Shown: positions 8,812 through 18,218 of the stretch, one piece after another
Numbering within the stretch: the stretch's first letter is position 1
How the letters are laid out: each line of letters opens with the position of its first letter
NCBI RefSeq assembly: GCF_018853445.1
Contig: NZ_JABELD010000017.1
Coordinates: forward strand, 1 to 64,000
Direction of reading: 5' to 3'
DNA length: 64,000 bases
DNA from: Acidithiobacillus concretivorus
Lineage (GTDB): Bacteria > Pseudomonadota > Gammaproteobacteria > Acidithiobacillales > Acidithiobacillaceae
Notes under the pieces: model-generated
Told to the model about the DNA's origin: nothing
Seen by the model: the letters and a program-made list of their open reading frames with translations, nothing else
The model's database searches: none
Translations under genes and position numbers: made by a program

Positions 8812-10485
8812 TTACCCCACGTCAGATTCAGTAAGTGCGGCCATCAAAGCATTTTCAGCCCTGGCACTCAAGACAATCTCCAATCGCCACTGCGCGCGGG
8901 TCATACCCACAAACAGGCGATTTTTGCTTTGGGCATCCAAGCGTTCAAAATCTACTTCGCAAAGCACGATGACCGGAGCTGCTTGTCCTTTTAAGCGGTA
9001 GATCGTTTCTGCCAGCAATAATCCTTCTGACCAGATTGGTTCTCGATCTTCATCAAATTTCCCGGTAAAACATCGCAGAGGAATGCCGGCAATGGATTCG
9101 CGCTGGAGCAATAGGGAATTTGCCCGGCCCGCATAACTGAGTAATGCTATATCTTTGGGCTCGATGTCTTCTGTCATAAGCTGAGCAACAATTTCATCCA
9201 GCTTTTCCATGCCGCTGCTGTCCGTATTTTCCCAACGGTGAAATCCAGGAATTTCGCCCGCATGGGGGCAACGCGCGTCGATGGCAGTTCCCGCCAGATC
9301 CAGCGCATTGATCACCTCAACAATACGACGCGGGCTGCGGAAATTTTCCATGCAGGTAATTTCTACCGCATCCGATAAGCATTCTGTAGAAGCATCTATC
9401 GCGTTATCAGAACCATAAAGATTTTGTGCCGGGTCGTGCAACACATAGGCCTGAGCGTCTGGGACACATTGACGCAGAAGGGCCTGTATCCACTCCGGAC
9501 GAAAATCCTGCCCTTCATCAATGATCAGCAGATTCAGTCTTGGCGGCTGATTGCTGGCACAAAATGCAGCTTCTGCACGCTGAAAAATATCCGGAAGGGT
9601 GAAATCAAATGATGCTTGATCGGGAAATTGGCGGCGCAACGCGTCCAGAGCCAGTTCATGAAAAGTAACGACACAATGGGTTGGCACTTGCGCGCAGCGG
9701 CGCAGATGATCGGCCAATGCCCGATTGTAGCAGACATAGAGCATTTCCTGACCTTGGGTTAACGCCTTGTCCAACAAACGCAGTGCCAGTTGAGTTTTCC
9801 CTGACCCCGCCGTTGCCCGCAGCAAATAACGACCGCTGGGCGCATGAATTCGTACTGCCCAAGTGGCCAGCCCTTCAGATAACTGGACCACCGCCTGATT
9901 GAGAGCCCCGATACGGGTGCTGGGATCGGTTGCCAAGGCGAAGGTGTTACTCAAAAAATGGCTTATTGCCTCAAAGCGGTTGGGATGGTTTTTGCCCAGA
10001 TTCTCGCTGCCATCGCGGATTATCTTACCCAGAAATCGCATACTGCGACGATCAATGATGTGGGCCAATGGATAGGTCACCGTGCCCTGCTCTACTTCCA
10101 TATCCGGTAAAACCAAATATTGCAGCATCTGCACCTGTAGGCGTTCTTCCTTCAAACGTTGGCGCAAAGCACCATACTGAAAACGCATCTGTGAAAGAAC
10201 ATCACGCTTACGGTCAGCATAGTCCTTATGAATACCCGTGGGTGAAAATTCCACATTCCCGGCTTTGATTTCCAGCAAGATCAGATGGCCATGGGGGCAA
10301 AGGACAATGACGTCAATCTCCCCGCAAAACTGCTTTGCATCATGGACGGTGGAGTATAGGACGTTATGGTACACGGCATAGCCATCGGACAGATCACTGG
10401 CAAGAACGCGAATGACGGACAATTCACGATCCTGTCCAGCCGATGTGGCTTGCATGCCGCTGATGTCGGGGAATATCAGGGCCAT
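8812..10485 (-). CDS. NERD-domain nuclease fused to UvrD/Rep-like helicase
   Basis: About 557 residues. The N-terminal NERD (nuclease-related) domain has G-E-I-D-V-I-V and L-L-E-I-K with the D-(E)xK arrangement near residues 58-74. The C-terminal superfamily 1 helicase has Walker A A-T-A-G-S-G-K-T near 224-231 and Walker B D-E-G-Q near 323-326, and ends with a UvrD-like motif VI region (V-G-M-T-R-A). Such NERD-helicase proteins are common in islands and are suspected to act in phage defence or DNA processing. The ATG at 10485 is preferred over a TTG at 10509; neither has a strong ribosome binding site. It converges with the integrase gene across 59 bases. Confidence 0.85.
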   Translation of the reverse strand: MALIFPDISGMQATSAGQDRELSVIRVLASDLSDGYAVYHNVLYSTVHDAKQFCGEIDVIVLCPHGHLILLEIKAGNVEFSPTGIHKDYADRKRDVLSQMRFQYGALRQRLKEERLQVQMLQYLVLPDMEVEQGTVTYPLAHIIDRRSMRFLGKIIRDGSENLGKNHPNRFEAISHFLSNTFALATDPSTRIGALNQAVVQLSEGLATWAVRIHAPSGRYLLRATAGSGKTQLALRLLDKALTQGQEMLYVCYNRALADHLRRCAQVPTHCVVTFHELALDALRRQFPDQASFDFTLPDIFQRAEAAFCASNQPPRLNLLIIDEGQDFRPEWIQALLRQCVPDAQAYVLHDPAQNLYGSDNAIDASTECLSDAVEITCMENFRSPRRIVEVINALDLAGTAIDARCPHAGEIPGFHRWENTDSSGMEKLDEIVAQLMTEDIEPKDIALLSYAGRANSLLLQRESIAGIPLRCFTGKFDEDREPIWSEGLLLAETIYRLKGQAAPVIVLCEVDFERLDAQSKNRLFVGMTRAQWRLEIVLSARAENALMAALTESDVG

Positions 10486-10549
10486 AATGGACCCAATTTC
10501 TTGATGCAACCCCAGTTCGTTTCAATGGCTATCGGCACAATCAATTTCC

Positions 10550-10741
10550 TCAAGCATCCAGGTTGATGGGGATGGGTATCAGGGTCTGAGCATCAGCATC
10601 CAAGGCCTCGTGCGAGGCTGAAGCCACCAGCTCAATCTGCCCGGTAGAAACTACCCGCCCGAAACAGCGATAACCCTTACCAGATCCCGCCAAAGGAACA
10701 TCCATGGTACGTAGTTCGCTATCACCCCAGGACACCGTCAA
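10550..10741 (-). pseudogene. Short C-terminal gene fragment, unrecognised
   Basis: An open frame of about 63-67 codons ending at 10550 with protein-like composition (A-G-S-G-K-G-Y-R-C-F-G-R-V-V). It lacks a convincing start: the only start codon at the upstream end is a TTG without a ribosome binding site, and an in-frame stop lies four codons further up. The upstream boundary coincides with an abrupt change from balanced to AT-rich sequence near 10745. This looks like the 3' end of a gene whose 5' part was replaced by the adjacent toxin operon. No function is assigned. Confidence 0.35.
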
Positions 10742-10769
10742 GCTCGCCAGGTTAAGTTATTTAATTATA

Positions 10770-11186
10770 TTAATAACTCGACTTCCCAAAAAGAATTCTT
10801 ATCAAAAAATCTTCTAATCCCTCGCCTATCGTTCTAACTATCCCACCGTGAGGCGTAGCCCAAAGCAATATGGTGTATGTTTTATTATCATATAAGTAAT
10901 ATTGACCATCTCCAACTTCTAACAATGGCACTGCCCCCTTAGGATACGCAGCATCTTGGCGTAAATCATCATACTTGTTCTTTACATTCAGGTAATAGTC
11001 ATCAGGTACACCTAAGCCATAAACCTCGTTAGATTTGTACACAATGATACCAAAAGTAGATAAAAAGTCTTTGTATTCATCAGACAAGACAAACCCCAGA
11101 TTTTCTTCCAATGAATTAACGTCTTTAGAAGAAGCCGGTTGAATTTTTGCCCCTTTACTTACAACAAGTTCCATAAGTTTTTTCAT
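10770..11186 (-). CDS. SUKH (SMI1/KNR4) family immunity protein
   Basis: A 138-residue cytosolic protein with the SUKH pattern: an N-terminal helix, then L-E-E-N-L-G-F-V-L-S-D-E-Y-K-D-F-L (residues 24-40), a G-L-G-V-P strand, and a C-terminal hydrophobic helix D-F-L-I-R-I-L. In the family these proteins bind and neutralise nuclease toxins encoded just upstream. The ATG at 11186 has GGAGAGAG upstream; a longer start at 11261 would overlap the toxin and is rejected. It follows the LHH nuclease gene by 13 bases, the classic toxin-then-immunity order, and ends the six-gene operon. Confidence 0.85.
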   Translation of the reverse strand: MKKLMELVVSKGAKIQPASSKDVNSLEENLGFVLSDEYKDFLSTFGIIVYKSNEVYGLGVPDDYYLNVKNKYDDLRQDAAYPKGAVPLLEVGDGQYYLYDNKTYTILLWATPHGGIVRTIGEGLEDFLIRILFGKSSY

Positions 11187-11199
11187 AATCTCTCTCCAA

Positions 11200-11787
11200 T
11201 CAACTATTGCTTTGAATTTTTTCTGCGCGCGCTTTCCAATACTCTGCTCGCTCCCTTCCAAAATCTTCTCTATTGATTTCAGTTTCTTTCAATTTATTGT
11301 GCAAGATATTATCGTTACCGACCCCTCTATGCTCATTAATTTTTAATTCAGCCAAAGATGAATCTTGCTTCTGCCCTATATGATGAAGCTCTATTGGTTT
11401 GTTATTGACATCCAATGGTGCTTTACCCTCCTTCATTCTTTCAAGGTTCGTGCTTCCAAATAGATCGTTCTGATTATAATCTATATCCGTACGAATCAAA
11501 GCATCTTTACCATTGATCGTTGTTGACTCCAAGTTGGCGTCTTCATAAATACTGGCTTCTGCTTCGCTGTTTATGCAATCTAGAACTGATTCCGGGTAAC
11601 CTTTTTCTGCAAGCCTCCCTCTACTTTCATCACTTAATGGAGGCATTTCATTTCGCGTTTCCTGGGTGAACGAAATAGGACGATCAAGTTCTGTAACGTC
11701 CATAACTTTGTCGGGCATTGCATCAGCAAGTAAACCGAGTTTATACGTTGATTCAGGATTCTCTACTAAAAATTTTTCCAGCATCAT
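11200..11787 (-). CDS. LHH-family HNH/endonuclease VII-fold nuclease toxin
   Basis: A 195-residue protein. Its C-terminal half matches the LHH nuclease toxin domain: I-E-L-H-H-I-G-Q-K, then S-S-L-A-E-L, E-H-R-G, and N-D-N-I-L-H-N-K. This is preceded by the characteristic F-G-S-T-N-x-E-R-M block. These domains normally sit at the C-terminus of large secreted polymorphic toxins. Here the protein is short with no signal, repeat or delivery domain. Its ATG overlaps the stop of the HerA-like ATPase gene (ATGA), so the two are co-translated. A SUKH immunity gene follows directly. The predicted activity is DNA or RNA cleavage in a target cell or within the host. Confidence 0.85.
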   Translation of the reverse strand: MMLEKFLVENPESTYKLGLLADAMPDKVMDVTELDRPISFTQETRNEMPPLSDESRGRLAEKGYPESVLDCINSEAEASIYEDANLESTTINGKDALIRTDIDYNQNDLFGSTNLERMKEGKAPLDVNNKPIELHHIGQKQDSSLAELKINEHRGVGNDNILHNKLKETEINREDFGRERAEYWKARAEKIQSNS

Positions 11788-14700
11788 TGGACACTCCGAT
11801 TTTTTACGTAACTACTCCACGCAGAATAAATTTTAAGCCCATCACCATGTTGCATACTGTAATCTTTCATAAGACATTGTTGAATAGACAGATTCATCTC
11901 AGCAGTTAATTCAGCCACTGAATCACAAATTATAACGTCTAAATTATGGTATAATTCTGCAAAGTTTTCGGCATTTTTTATTGCAGTGTGCACCTTCGCC
12001 CGACAGTCAAGCAGTTCGGTAACCAATTGTGACAATTCTCCAAAGGTTTCTCCACAGCTCAGTCTGGGGAGATCTTCTCGTTTAAAGGCCGAAATAGTTT
12101 TATATAGGGCTATTTTGTTCCGAGCTCTCAGTGATAGATCAGACAAACATTTTTCTATAAAAAATATATCTGGAGTTAGAGGGGTTTTAACGCGCTTTGC
12201 AAGCAGTAAACACAAAACCTGTTGATTTAAAAGCCGTCTATCAATACCGTTATTCTCTGAATCTGATGCATATTTGTATGTTAGCTGACTGCTTTGGAAT
12301 TTATTCACCTTGCACAACACCGGTTCAAGCCAATCATTTTGATAAACAATAGCTACACCCGTAGGTAACCGAGAAATTTCATCAAGTTGATCATCTCTCA
12401 ATCCTGCAGATTTGCCTATTAGGCGACGATCCATTTCATCTGGTAACCGCATTATAATCTTGGTATTCGTGTTTCTGATAGCAGAAACATCGACGGCATG
12501 CGGTGACTGGTCAACAATGAGGAAGCCTTCACCATAGGTGCGCATTTCCGCGATGGCATTGCTTAACATCTCGACCGATTTTCCTATTAGTCCTGAACCC
12601 TCGGCACCACTCTCGACTGCACTGCGCCGAAGAATATTGTGTGCTTCTTCCAGTACTGTCACATGTTGTAGCTTCCGATTCATACCACCCTGAGCCATTC
12701 GGTGTTCGCTTAGACGCATAACCAACATCCCCATGATTAAAGATTTAGTTTCAGAAGAGCTCACACGACTCAGATCAACAATGGCAGCACGATCAAACAG
12801 CAAAGAGTTGTCAATCTCATTAACCGAAAAAATCATTCCATTCAAGCCATTGGTCAGTGAGCCTACTCGCATCAACAATGAACCTGCATAATTCCCCTTA
12901 AGCTCTTGGGAATAGGCAGAATCTGTGATCACCTTTTCTAAGGTGAACTGCAGGTCACTAAAACTTGGAAACATGTTTTCATCAAATTGGTTAGTTGAAA
13001 GCTCCAAATCCCATCCGCATTGCAGATAAGCCTGCAAAACGGCTTCCTTAAGTATGGCGGGCATCGCCGCATACATTGGCCAACAAACGTTGAAAATTTC
13101 AATCAATCGATCGACATGTTCTAATACGTGGATTGCTGCCGGAAAGCGGAATGGGTTAATTCTGAGGAGCCTGGTGTGCGCAGGATGAGTACCATACACC
13201 TGCACGTCCGGGCGATGTCCAAATACATGCTTGTATTCGCCCTTTGCTGGTTCAATAACCAGGAATGGAACACCAGCATCACTGATCTGGGCGAGCATTT
13301 CATACATAGCATTGCTTTTGCCAGCCCCAGTCGAACCGCTTACAAAAACATGTCCGGAGATCTGTTCAAGATCCAGGTCCATCGTTTGTTTAAGGTCTTC
13401 CCATAAATGCCGTATTTGACCTAATGTTAGCTTGCGATCGGTAGCAAGCTTATTTTGGCTGCCATCCAGACGTTGCACTTTACGTCCAAAAGCCTGTGTC
13501 TCTAGCACTGATACAGTGGAGGTTGAACGGCGTGGCAAACTCAATTGAATGGAAAGTTCCTTCCCTGTTACCAAGCTTGCTGGAGTCAATGTGAGAATTG
13601 GTAAGCTCTTTGAGAAACTGGGGACAAGAATAGGATGACTGAGTTCACCCAACCAATTGAGAACTTCTGCTTTTTTTGCTGATTTCCAGGTTGTCAGGGC
13701 AAAATCCTCGTGACAGGAATTACTGCCCCTTACCAGCCCCAAAAAAATACTGGCCAAAGCTTCTGATGATGCCGTGCTGTCTCCGATGGAATAGGCAGCT
13801 GAATTCCATCCACCGTAGGTCTTTGCCTCATCAATGCGTTTCAAGTGCTGATCTATCTTGATCAGTAACTGTTCAATACCTTTTTCGCAATTTTCGATGG
13901 TTATCTGGCGATTGCTGCCGGTAGTAACATTTATTGAACGGTTGTCTGTGGTACCGGTAGTGAAGGTTGAAGATTTTGTTTCTGAGACAGAACTCGTTTC
14001 TGATGTACTATGACTCTCGTTATGACCATAGGATTCGGACGCGTTTGTTCCAGTTGTTTTTTGCTTGCCCATTGCTGTCGCAAAGGCTGAACCAACTTGC
14101 GCACCTGCCATTGCACCAAAAGGTCCAGCGCCGGAATAAAAGCCAATAAGGGCACCTACGGATGGTCCCAAAATTGATGCTGCTTTCGAAATTCCCGTTT
14201 GCGAACTAATGGACTCGGACATTCCTTCTGTTTTTGTAGTCGAAGTTCCTAAAGTGTGCGAAGTACCTTGCGAAGTAGTCAAACCCAAACTTTCCCCAAA
14301 AGACTCACTGAGACTCTGGCTAATACTCAAGCCAATACTGTCACTTTCTTGCTGACCAAAAGTTAACTGCTGTTTAACTAGTGGGGAAAGTTGTGTCGCC
14401 ATCTGCTCATAACCAGTGCGAATCAAATCTAGATTCTGGGGTGATACGGGTTCGGCCAAAATAATTGCTTGGTATATACGACGTTCGGCTGCATCAATAA
14501 ATCGTTCAAGCCCCTGCATGAAATGTTCACGATTTTCTGTTGACAGTGCTGGCACTCCTGTAACAGCAGTAATGCTGGATGAATGATTAAATTGTGCTGT
14601 TTTCACGCCCTCAAGCACAGATTTCACTTCAGATGCAGCTAGAGGTAACAAAGAACTGCCCGAAAAATGTCCCCTGAATGTTTCGTCAAGCAATTCACCT

Positions 14701-15050
14701 GCGCTTTGTCCAAGCGCTTTACCAGGGTCACCACGGGTACCGATGTACAACTGAGTTTCAATCCCATCTGAATGCAGAAACAAAAAAACGGTAAAACCAG
14801 CCGCACCCAAGGCAGTATAAGCAGCGGTTGTACTTTCTAGTACAGATTGTTTGTTATCCTGCACAATACGTTCAATACGGAATATTCGCACGTCACTCGA
14901 TGGAGTCAAGGGGACATTTGTGACAAAGTCTTGAACGGGATATGATCCCAATTCTGCAAGGTAGCTACGGTTAATCAGCTTCTGACCCACGCTCAGCGCC
15001 AACTCGGCATTTTTTTTAATATCCGCAACAGAGTTAGAATTAAGATCCAT
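11784..15050 (-). CDS. HerA/FtsK-like P-loop ATPase with Ser/Thr/Gly-rich middle region
   Basis: A 1088-residue protein. The C-terminal half is a HerA-type (DUF87-like) hexameric motor, with Walker A G-S-T-G-A-G-K-S near 572-579 and Walker B V-T-V-L-E-E-A-H near 797-804. A V-D-Q-S-P sensor strand and M-R-L-P-D-E-M-D-R-R follow. Residues 1-230 are a separate globular domain. Residues 235-380 are low complexity, rich in Ser, Thr and Gly, with a hydrophobic glycine-rich core (about 293-326) that could touch a membrane. The family pumps DNA or polypeptides. The gene overlaps the nuclease toxin downstream and follows a tail-anchored protein by 18 bases. The toxin as cargo or partner is inferred from the overlap. 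Confidence 0.8.
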   Translation of the reverse strand: MDLNSNSVADIKKNAELALSVGQKLINRSYLAELGSYPVQDFVTNVPLTPSSDVRIFRIERIVQDNKQSVLESTTAAYTALGAAGFTVFLFLHSDGIETQLYIGTRGDPGKALGQSAGELLDETFRGHFSGSSLLPLAASEVKSVLEGVKTAQFNHSSSITAVTGVPALSTENREHFMQGLERFIDAAERRIYQAIILAEPVSPQNLDLIRTGYEQMATQLSPLVKQQLTFGQQESDSIGLSISQSLSESFGESLGLTTSQGTSHTLGTSTTKTEGMSESISSQTGISKAASILGPSVGALIGFYSGAGPFGAMAGAQVGSAFATAMGKQKTTGTNASESYGHNESHSTSETSSVSETKSSTFTTGTTDNRSINVTTGSNRQITIENCEKGIEQLLIKIDQHLKRIDEAKTYGGWNSAAYSIGDSTASSEALASIFLGLVRGSNSCHEDFALTTWKSAKKAEVLNWLGELSHPILVPSFSKSLPILTLTPASLVTGKELSIQLSLPRRSTSTVSVLETQAFGRKVQRLDGSQNKLATDRKLTLGQIRHLWEDLKQTMDLDLEQISGHVFVSGSTGAGKSNAMYEMLAQISDAGVPFLVIEPAKGEYKHVFGHRPDVQVYGTHPAHTRLLRINPFRFPAAIHVLEHVDRLIEIFNVCWPMYAAMPAILKEAVLQAYLQCGWDLELSTNQFDENMFPSFSDLQFTLEKVITDSAYSQELKGNYAGSLLMRVGSLTNGLNGMIFSVNEIDNSLLFDRAAIVDLSRVSSSETKSLIMGMLVMRLSEHRMAQGGMNRKLQHVTVLEEAHNILRRSAVESGAEGSGLIGKSVEMLSNAIAEMRTYGEGFLIVDQSPHAVDVSAIRNTNTKIIMRLPDEMDRRLIGKSAGLRDDQLDEISRLPTGVAIVYQNDWLEPVLCKVNKFQSSQLTYKYASDSENNGIDRRLLNQQVLCLLLAKRVKTPLTPDIFFIEKCLSDLSLRARNKIALYKTISAFKREDLPRLSCGETFGELSQLVTELLDCRAKVHTAIKNAENFAELYHNLDVIICDSVAELTAEMNLSIQQCLMKDYSMQHGDGLKIYSAWSSYVKNRSVQ

Positions 15051-15068
15051 TATAATCGTCCGTTATTA

Positions 15069-15947
15069 CTATAGAATAAATATGAGGGTAACAAGCGCTG
15101 CGATCGCGCCACCAATTACAAGTGCAAGCTTGATGAAATTTTTATCTTCCTGGTGAGGTAACTTGCGTTCCTTATGGTCGTGAGAAGCAGATTGGTTAGA
15201 AGTATTTTGAGTTGTACGTGCAGTTTCATGTGGTTTCTGGCGTGCTTTATCTGGTATAAACCCATCCACTTTTTTCTGGCGTAAATGCTCGCGTACTTCA
15301 ATCATGTGCAAAAATCTTTCTTCCGTGAAGCTGGTATCTAAATAGACTTCCTGCTTAAAAAAGTAATCCTTATCCCAATGCTCTAAATTGTGATCCATTG
15401 GCCCGCAAAAATCTTTTTCAACGTAAGGCTCGCACAAGTCTGGCGATTGCTTTTTGACCCAGTTAAGCGCAGCACGTAGCGTGGCCTTATCAAGGTTCAT
15501 ATCTAAAAGCTCCATACGTAATGCCGTTCGTATGCCGAGCATATTATTTTCCTTAATTGATCTATCAAGAATATCTGATGGAGTGTATTTACTGTCTTCA
15601 GAATAAACAGGATGTGATTGTGTCACTGGTGCCAACTTTGAATGGGGTAGAAATCCTTTCAACTCTTTTTTACGACCATATTCTCGTACTTTTATCAGAT
15701 GATCTAAACGTTTTTGTGAAAAATTTCGTTTAGCTTCATTCTTTTGTTCAAGGTAATACTTTATATTCCAACACAATGAATCAGAATTTATAGGTTCGTA
15801 TAGATCATTTTCGATATATTCATCGAAGACATCTCGATGGTCCTTCATCATTTCAGATAAAACATGCTCAAGACTTTCCTTTTCAATTTCCGGTTGATCG
15901 AGAGCCTCAATAAAGCGCTTTTTAATCTCATCCTTCTTTTTATCCAT
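15069..15947 (-). CDS. Tail-anchored protein with two diverged copies of a ~90-residue domain
   Basis: A 292-residue protein not matched to a named family. Residues 12-101 and 143-232 align with each other along their length; shared positions include a leucine-rich helix, an E-N-D/E-K-D motif, E-P/G-P, and near the end I-K-V-R-E/I-E-V-R-E plus K-G-F-L-P/D-G-F-I-P. A polar linker (about 233-270) leads to a single C-terminal hydrophobic segment (272-292), so it is probably anchored in the inner membrane with the duplicated part in the cytosol. It lies between a dynamin-like GTPase (15 bases upstream) and the HerA-like ATPase (18 bases downstream). It could be the adaptor that places the complex at the membrane, which is an inference. 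Confidence 0.65.
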   Translation of the reverse strand: MDKKKDEIKKRFIEALDQPEIEKESLEHVLSEMMKDHRDVFDEYIENDLYEPINSDSLCWNIKYYLEQKNEAKRNFSQKRLDHLIKVREYGRKKELKGFLPHSKLAPVTQSHPVYSEDSKYTPSDILDRSIKENNMLGIRTALRMELLDMNLDKATLRAALNWVKKQSPDLCEPYVEKDFCGPMDHNLEHWDKDYFFKQEVYLDTSFTEERFLHMIEVREHLRQKKVDGFIPDKARQKPHETARTTQNTSNQSASHDHKERKLPHQEDKNFIKLALVIGGAIAALVTLIFIL

Positions 15948-15962
15948 AAAGATTCCCCTAAA

Positions 15963-18218
15963 TTAAACGGACATAGTCCGATCGAGTTTTTCTTTAAACC
16001 CGTTGATCCACTCCAATCTTTGTTTAGCCGCCTCAATTGCCTGCACACGTTCGTCTTTATCGTTTACCTTGCTTTCAAGAGAGGCGATCAATTCATCAAA
16101 CTTATTAGTAAACTCTCTTTCCATAAAACTCAAAAAGTATTCAACAAGATCATCTTTTTTCTTTTCAATCTTTTTTCGGGCAGATTTTTGTAAGGTAGAA
16201 TATTGATTTCGAAGATCGAATTCATGATTCTGCCAAAATTTTTTCAAATCAACAAACTCCTGATCTTCACATGTAGACCTCGTTTTGGTACTACCCCAGG
16301 AAAAAGGATTCCACCATTTACTATCACTTACTTCATATGAACCAGTTTTGACACTTTTTGTATCTATATCTTCTTTACCAACAATAAGATTCACGGAAAT
16401 ATCAGTAATCGTTTGTTTAATACCCGCGAGCATAGGCAAATTAAGATTTTGACAATGGTCAAACAATTCTGCGACATAAAATTTATAATCATTTTCCAGC
16501 TCATATCGAATCAACTCTTGGGAGGATATATATGCCTTTTCGTATTCATTTATCAATTGTTGATAATGAGCATTTAAATCCTCTTCGACTTCTCGGACCA
16601 TCATGTTTGCCTTTTTTACATCTACGCCTCCATCAAATCTCTCAGAAATATGTTTAGTATAGTTTTTGTGATCTGCCTCAATTTTAACCAATAAATCTAC
16701 TGTTGATTGTGGTAGATGTTTACCATCTTTATTAATATTCTCTTTGTAGGTCTCGCTATCAAAACTTTTCTTTTTGCGATTTTTGAGTTCTTGTATTTCA
16801 GTTAACAGTTGATCAAGTACTTTTTGGTCGTCATTCAATTGCTCAATCAAATGCGCTTCGTTAAGACCAACTTTAATAGACTGAAGCAAAGCATCATAAG
16901 CACGCTTAAGGCGATGAGGTAGATTGTATTTATCGATGTACTCATCAATCATAACTTCGACTGCGGGCAAACCACTGCTTACCATCAAAGGAGTATATTT
17001 CTTTTCAGATAGAGTGCGTTTTACCCGTGAAGTAATTGGCATATATTGGACGAGATTCATGCATGGTTGTTCACTGAATAAATCGGCGAGCCCTTGAAAA
17101 TCACAACGCTCTTTCCGTGAATGTCCATCATGAGGTTTGCGTATGAGACCAGTCAAATAGGCTGATACTGGATACACTAATGGATTGAGAATCCCGTTAC
17201 TTTTTAGATAGTTACGGACATTATCTAATGTCTTTGACGGATCTTCTCCTTTCTCTGGATCAAACGCATCCATTTTATTGACAACAAAAATAAAGCGGTC
17301 TTTACTTTGCTTGCCTCCTTCACTCATTTGCTTTGCAACCAAGTTGAGGAGAATCTTATCGTCGTGTGTGCTTAGCTGCGTACCGTTAAGTATATAAAGA
17401 ATCAATGGATTCCGTCTTGAATCCTGAATAAACTCCATGGTTTTTCTTCTATGCTCATCGTTCTGGCTATTGTTTGGACCTGGAGTGTCAGTCAGCACCA
17501 GACGAACATTATCCCTCTTTTCTATCGCCACGATATCGCCTTCAATGTCGATACGAAACGTACCTTCCTGCTGGTTCCATATTTTGAGCTTTTCCAGGCC
17601 GATATTTTCTTCACTTTCAAGAATGTTGCCCATCTCATCAAAACGTTTCGCTTTAAATTTACCTTTAACCTGTTCATCATCTATTATGCGTGTGATGGTT
17701 GCAGTTGTGGCTTCATTGGCAGCAGGTAACAGGTCATTACCGAGCATCGCATTAATCAAAGTTGACTTTCCAGCAGACATCGTGGCAACCACATATACAT
17801 CAAAGTCACAATTAAATGCCTCTTCAAGTGACTCTCTTACCTTCTCATTATTATCTAGATAAGAACCGAACTGAGGATGCGATTTTGCTTCATTAATAAG
17901 TTCTTTTATTTTTTCCAACCGAGTTTCTGCAGGTTGAACTGAAATCCAATCCACATCTGCATGTATACCCTTTTCTTTCGCCATAATTGCAGCAGCTTGG
18001 ATATCAAGAAAATCCGACTCGACTCCTGTGAAGATAACATGAAAATCATCCTCTCCATTAAAAAGGTTATTTAATTCATCAAACAAACTCTCAACCCAAA
18101 TTTGAAGCCTTGATTCTTTATAACTTGATAACTTACATCCTTCAGCAGGTGGTTGTCCATTAATCAAGAACTTTGTGTCTACCGTAAACGGATTGTGAGT
18201 AATTTCAATCTGGTTCAT
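15963..18218 (-). CDS. Dynamin-like GTPase, large subunit
   Basis: A 751-residue large GTPase. After an N-terminal region of about 135 residues with no recognised motif, the G domain shows the P-loop A-T-M-S-A-G-K-S (145-152), G2 threonines (171-172), G3 D-T-P-G (244-247) and G4 N-K-M-D (314-317). A long, charged, coiled-coil-rich stalk follows (about 450-751). This architecture matches bacterial dynamin-like proteins, which bind and remodel membranes. Its ATG overlaps the stop of the smaller GTPase gene (ATGA), so the pair is co-translated, as in other paired bacterial dynamins. No membrane helix is obvious. Confidence 0.85.
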   Translation of the reverse strand: MNQIEITHNPFTVDTKFLINGQPPAEGCKLSSYKESRLQIWVESLFDELNNLFNGEDDFHVIFTGVESDFLDIQAAAIMAKEKGIHADVDWISVQPAETRLEKIKELINEAKSHPQFGSYLDNNEKVRESLEEAFNCDFDVYVVATMSAGKSTLINAMLGNDLLPAANEATTATITRIIDDEQVKGKFKAKRFDEMGNILESEENIGLEKLKIWNQQEGTFRIDIEGDIVAIEKRDNVRLVLTDTPGPNNSQNDEHRRKTMEFIQDSRRNPLILYILNGTQLSTHDDKILLNLVAKQMSEGGKQSKDRFIFVVNKMDAFDPEKGEDPSKTLDNVRNYLKSNGILNPLVYPVSAYLTGLIRKPHDGHSRKERCDFQGLADLFSEQPCMNLVQYMPITSRVKRTLSEKKYTPLMVSSGLPAVEVMIDEYIDKYNLPHRLKRAYDALLQSIKVGLNEAHLIEQLNDDQKVLDQLLTEIQELKNRKKKSFDSETYKENINKDGKHLPQSTVDLLVKIEADHKNYTKHISERFDGGVDVKKANMMVREVEEDLNAHYQQLINEYEKAYISSQELIRYELENDYKFYVAELFDHCQNLNLPMLAGIKQTITDISVNLIVGKEDIDTKSVKTGSYEVSDSKWWNPFSWGSTKTRSTCEDQEFVDLKKFWQNHEFDLRNQYSTLQKSARKKIEKKKDDLVEYFLSFMEREFTNKFDELIASLESKVNDKDERVQAIEAAKQRLEWINGFKEKLDRTMSV

